This document shows, one piece after another, positions 61,952-64,000 of a stretch of 64,000 bases of DNA. The translations under genes were made by a program, and so were the position numbers. The notes under the pieces are model-generated. The model saw nothing but the letters and a program-made list of their open reading frames with translations. It was not told where the DNA came from and ran no database searches. The DNA is from UBA1479 sp040218445. Its GTDB lineage: Bacteria > Pseudomonadota > Alphaproteobacteria > Rhodospirillales > Casp-alpha2. The first letter of the stretch is position 1; each line of letters begins with the position of its first letter. The stretch is from positions 291,484 to 355,483 of the forward strand of contig JAVJRK010000009.1 of NCBI GenBank assembly GCA_040218445.1. Direction: 5' to 3'.

Positions 61952-62743
61952 CTATTCCTCTCTGACGATCGACGCGGGAATAATTTCAAGTACCTCACGA
62001 ACAATGAGATTGGGGACATCCATGCCTGCAAAATTCGGCATGTGCCTAATTATCCATTCGATACAACCGTCTTTGTCCAAGTCGTCCCTTGCTATTTTCT
62101 CATAAAGTTCCACGGCCGACATTCGGGACAAACCGAGTTCCATTAAAGAAAGAAGTGTCAGACTCGAAACACCAAACTCCAACGCGAGGCCAATATCCAA
62201 CTCTTCATCAATTAGGTCCTCTCGTCCAATCTCCGTTAGAAACAAATTTAGAATATCAACGTAGGCCGAGATATATTTAGGCGCCTTAAATCTTGCCGTC
62301 TGCTCAACAATATCCATTGTGTCACGGATAAGAACTGGAAGTTTATACGGCTTATTATTTTTTTGGTGATACTCTATCCTCTTCCGAATTATTACGGAAA
62401 GAGACAGCCCACGCAGCCATTCGACTACTATCAATGCATGGAGAGGAACTAATCCATCCGGCAAAAACACCGGAAAGATCTCCGAGTTGACGCGCCTCAT
62501 CAAAGTAACGTAACGATCATACGAATCCACACTCTCCGATGGTGCCGGGAGTAAGTTCTCTATATCTCCTTTATATTCCCTGAAAAGATCTAAAAGATGC
62601 TGAAGCCCTACTGCACTTACGCCTGGGTGACGGAGTGCCACATCCGCAGGAACTTCAATCGACCTAGCGATTTCCGAAAGTCGCAGCTCTAATTTGGCGA
62701 GAGCCTCTTTGTCATGGCGCTTTGCAAATCCAGCTTCTGACAA
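61952..62743 (-). pseudogene. 5'-truncated C-terminal fragment of a DEAD/DEAH-box helicase
   Basis: 263 residues from a TTG with no ribosome-binding site; the frame stays open only to 62761, where a TAG ends it. The sequence is helical and well conserved in character: VPADVALRHPGVSAVGLQHLL, ALIVVEWLRGLSLSVIIRKR, LIRDTMDIVEQTARFKAPKY, LALEFGVSSLTLLSLMELGLS (all shown as short cores). This pattern fits the accessory region after the motor of large Ski2-like helicases seen in defence islands (for example HamB of Hachiman), but no motor motifs remain. Assignment from memory of pattern only. Confidence 0.5.
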
Positions 62744-63462
62744 TGATCCGCGACGGGATATCTATCAAAGCGTTGACCTCATTCAACGCGATCCGAACGG
62801 CCTAACTTTTCGGTTACGGAGCAGGCAGAAGAGCTCCCCCGATGAGCAAATTATGATTCGTGGTTGGTATTGGTTTTATCGCTCGGTAGCGTTCATTCCA
62901 GTCAGCCTACAGACATCAAATTTCACTGAATACTTGTTGCCTTATCTAATCTCATTGATCGCTGGCCTGGAACTGCTCGGGTTCGGAGTTAGCCGCCACC
63001 TTTTGTAAATTCCTTGCTAGACGGGTCGTACTTCAGCCAGTTCGCGGTATCGCTGCGCCACGCCAACTATCAATGCCCCACTTCCTGCTGCCCAGACGTC
63101 TGACTTTACTCCCAGTTTTTGATAACACTAGTTGCGACAGACGAGACTGAGATTTCGCCTGCGGATACATTTTTAATAATATTCGACGGAATACAGACGG
63201 TTTACTCATGAAAACAGACGCGGCCGCAAAAGCGACGTGGATACGCGCCCGGATTAAGAAATCACGGGCATGGTTTTACTGAGATTGGAATCAGTCCGAA
63301 AATTCGAAGCCCTGCATAACCTAATTATTCTTTCATGTACTTTATTGGTTTCCCTTTGGTTACTTCTGCTCGCATAACGTACGTTATAATACATTAGAAG
63401 AAAAAGAGACCCGCAAAACGCGGGCCTCTCGATACTTCGAAAAATTCAGCGTTCAAAATCGA
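62744..63462. other. 719-bp AT-richer region with decayed coding traces
   Basis: No intact gene is supported. On the minus strand 63066-62989 reads LAWRSDTANWLKYDPSSKEF and then a stop, preceded by two stops; it looks like the last residues of a lost gene. A 24-residue frame at 63208-63282 (plus, starting MKTDAAAKATWIRARIKK) may be the start of a lost regulator. A perfect 14-bp palindrome ATAACGTACGTTAT is at 63374-63387. Confidence 0.4.
63400..63430 (-). terminator. Terminator of the small lipoprotein gene
   Basis: On the minus strand AGGCCCGC and GCGGGTCT pair around GTTTT and are followed by CTTTTTCTT. It lies 33 nt after the stop. Confidence 0.75.
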
Positions 63463-63900
63463 TTACGAATTCTTCTTCAACTCCATCGGTTCAAGCTGGT
63501 GGGCCTCTTCGTGATAGCGCAAATTCAATTCCCCTGCGGCCAACTTCACGGCTCCTAAATTGGAATCGAAGTTCGCTCGCTTGAAATGCTTCGTGATCGG
63601 TATCGCTCGTTGAATTTCGCCGACATATTGCCGCGGCGCTTTCATACCATTCTCGACGAACTCAACATCTACATGCCCCCTGATCAGTCGTCCGTACCCA
63701 CGCTGCATTATTCGCCCGGTCAGGATCAGGTCCCCATCTTCCCTTTTCCATACTTTGACCATGTCGATTTCAGTCTTTGTGGTGTTTTCAACCTTGATCG
63801 AGAGATCGCCATTTTTTGTGATCTCTTGGCTGTTTGAGGCACATCCCGCCAATAAAACAGCGCCAAAGAGAACAGCCGTTACAGGAAATAGTCTACGCAT
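63463..63900 (-). CDS. Small predicted lipoprotein
   Basis: 145 residues from the ATG at 63900, with GGAGG 7 nt upstream. The lipobox LLAGC places the lipidated cysteine at about 20. The mature part (ITKNGDLSIKVENTTKTEID, VDVEFVENGMKAPR, KLAAGELNLRYHEEAHQL) appears beta-rich and may be an Ig-like or FxLYD-type domain. No specific family is recognised. It has its own terminator and marks the right edge of the AT-rich stretch. Confidence 0.75.
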   Translation of the reverse strand: MRRLFPVTAVLFGAVLLAGCASNSQEITKNGDLSIKVENTTKTEIDMVKVWKREDGDLILTGRIMQRGYGRLIRGHVDVEFVENGMKAPRQYVGEIQRAIPITKHFKRANFDSNLGAVKLAAGELNLRYHEEAHQLEPMELKKNS

Positions 63901-64000
63901 CACATTACCTCCGAGGTTTGATAATTGGTTTGATGAGTGCGCCGCCAATAGCGGAGCATTCCACGCGAGAACCACATGTAGAGCGCCGGCAGGAGCAGCA

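Noticed and set aside
62694..63008. 104-residue plus-strand frame
   Set aside because: Overlaps the helicase fragment on the other strand, has no ribosome-binding site and no recognisable motif.

Overview
The window is a GC-rich chromosomal segment from an alphaproteobacterium, most likely a Rhodospirillales-type organism. The basis is overall protein flavour plus gene order: petA-petB-petC as three separate genes, lgt-midA-pgeF, uvrC-pgsA-moaD-moaE, and the long rplU-rpmA-obgE-proB-proA-nadD-rsfS-rlmH-gpmI-envC-ctpA-rppH block. Most genes lie on the minus strand, are tightly packed, and often overlap by 4 nt (ATGA or GTGA). No species can be named from this alone.

Layout. 1-1 kb: hemF (cut by the window edge) and trmL, divergent from the cytochrome bc1 operon petABC (1.3-4.0 kb), which ends in a clear terminator followed by a REP-like palindromic repeat. 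4.3-9.8 kb: a DenD-like dehydrogenase, a GST, a secreted protein, and a methylthioadenosine-salvage pair (mtnP, mtnA) that encloses a protein with two DUF1330-like halves, then a dienelactone hydrolase. 10-11.3 kb: a plus-strand lipoprotein protease. 11.3-15.3 kb: ychF, pth, L25, mntP and an SDR. 15.4-24.1 kb: a membrane histidine kinase, prs, a lipoprotein made of three related units, a 22-residue membrane microprotein, pgeF, midA, lgt and hldD. 24.3-28.2 kb (plus strand): ubiK, a YbjN protein, proC, a TetR-type regulator with an adjacent palindrome, a phasin whose promoter lies between two inverted operator-like repeats, and csaA. 28.2-34.3 kb: two two-component systems and a MarR regulator. 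34.4-39.8 kb: ilvE, a PhyH dioxygenase, an adenylate/guanylate cyclase with a periplasmic haem-c motif, a LOG-family protein and a HAD phosphatase. 39.8-45.1 kb: moaE, moaD, moeA, mobB, pgsA and uvrC. 45.5-60.5 kb: folB up to rplU, covering folate, RNA decapping, cell-wall hydrolysis control, ribosome assembly, proline synthesis and NAD synthesis.

The end of the window (60.9-63.9 kb) differs. A tRNA-Ser(CGA) gene is followed by AT-richer DNA holding a 5'-truncated helicase C-terminal fragment, a small DUF3223 protein coupled to it, and a frameshifted MauJ-like fragment, then about 0.7 kb of apparently decayed DNA and a small lipoprotein. This looks like the remnant of a horizontally acquired, possibly defence-related, island next to a tRNA. 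No complete new system is visible. The best leads are this eroded cassette, the three-unit lipoprotein with its neighbouring microprotein, the haem-c cyclase, the DUF1330 tandem protein inside MTA salvage, and a 238-bp inverted-repeat element between obgE and rpmA.
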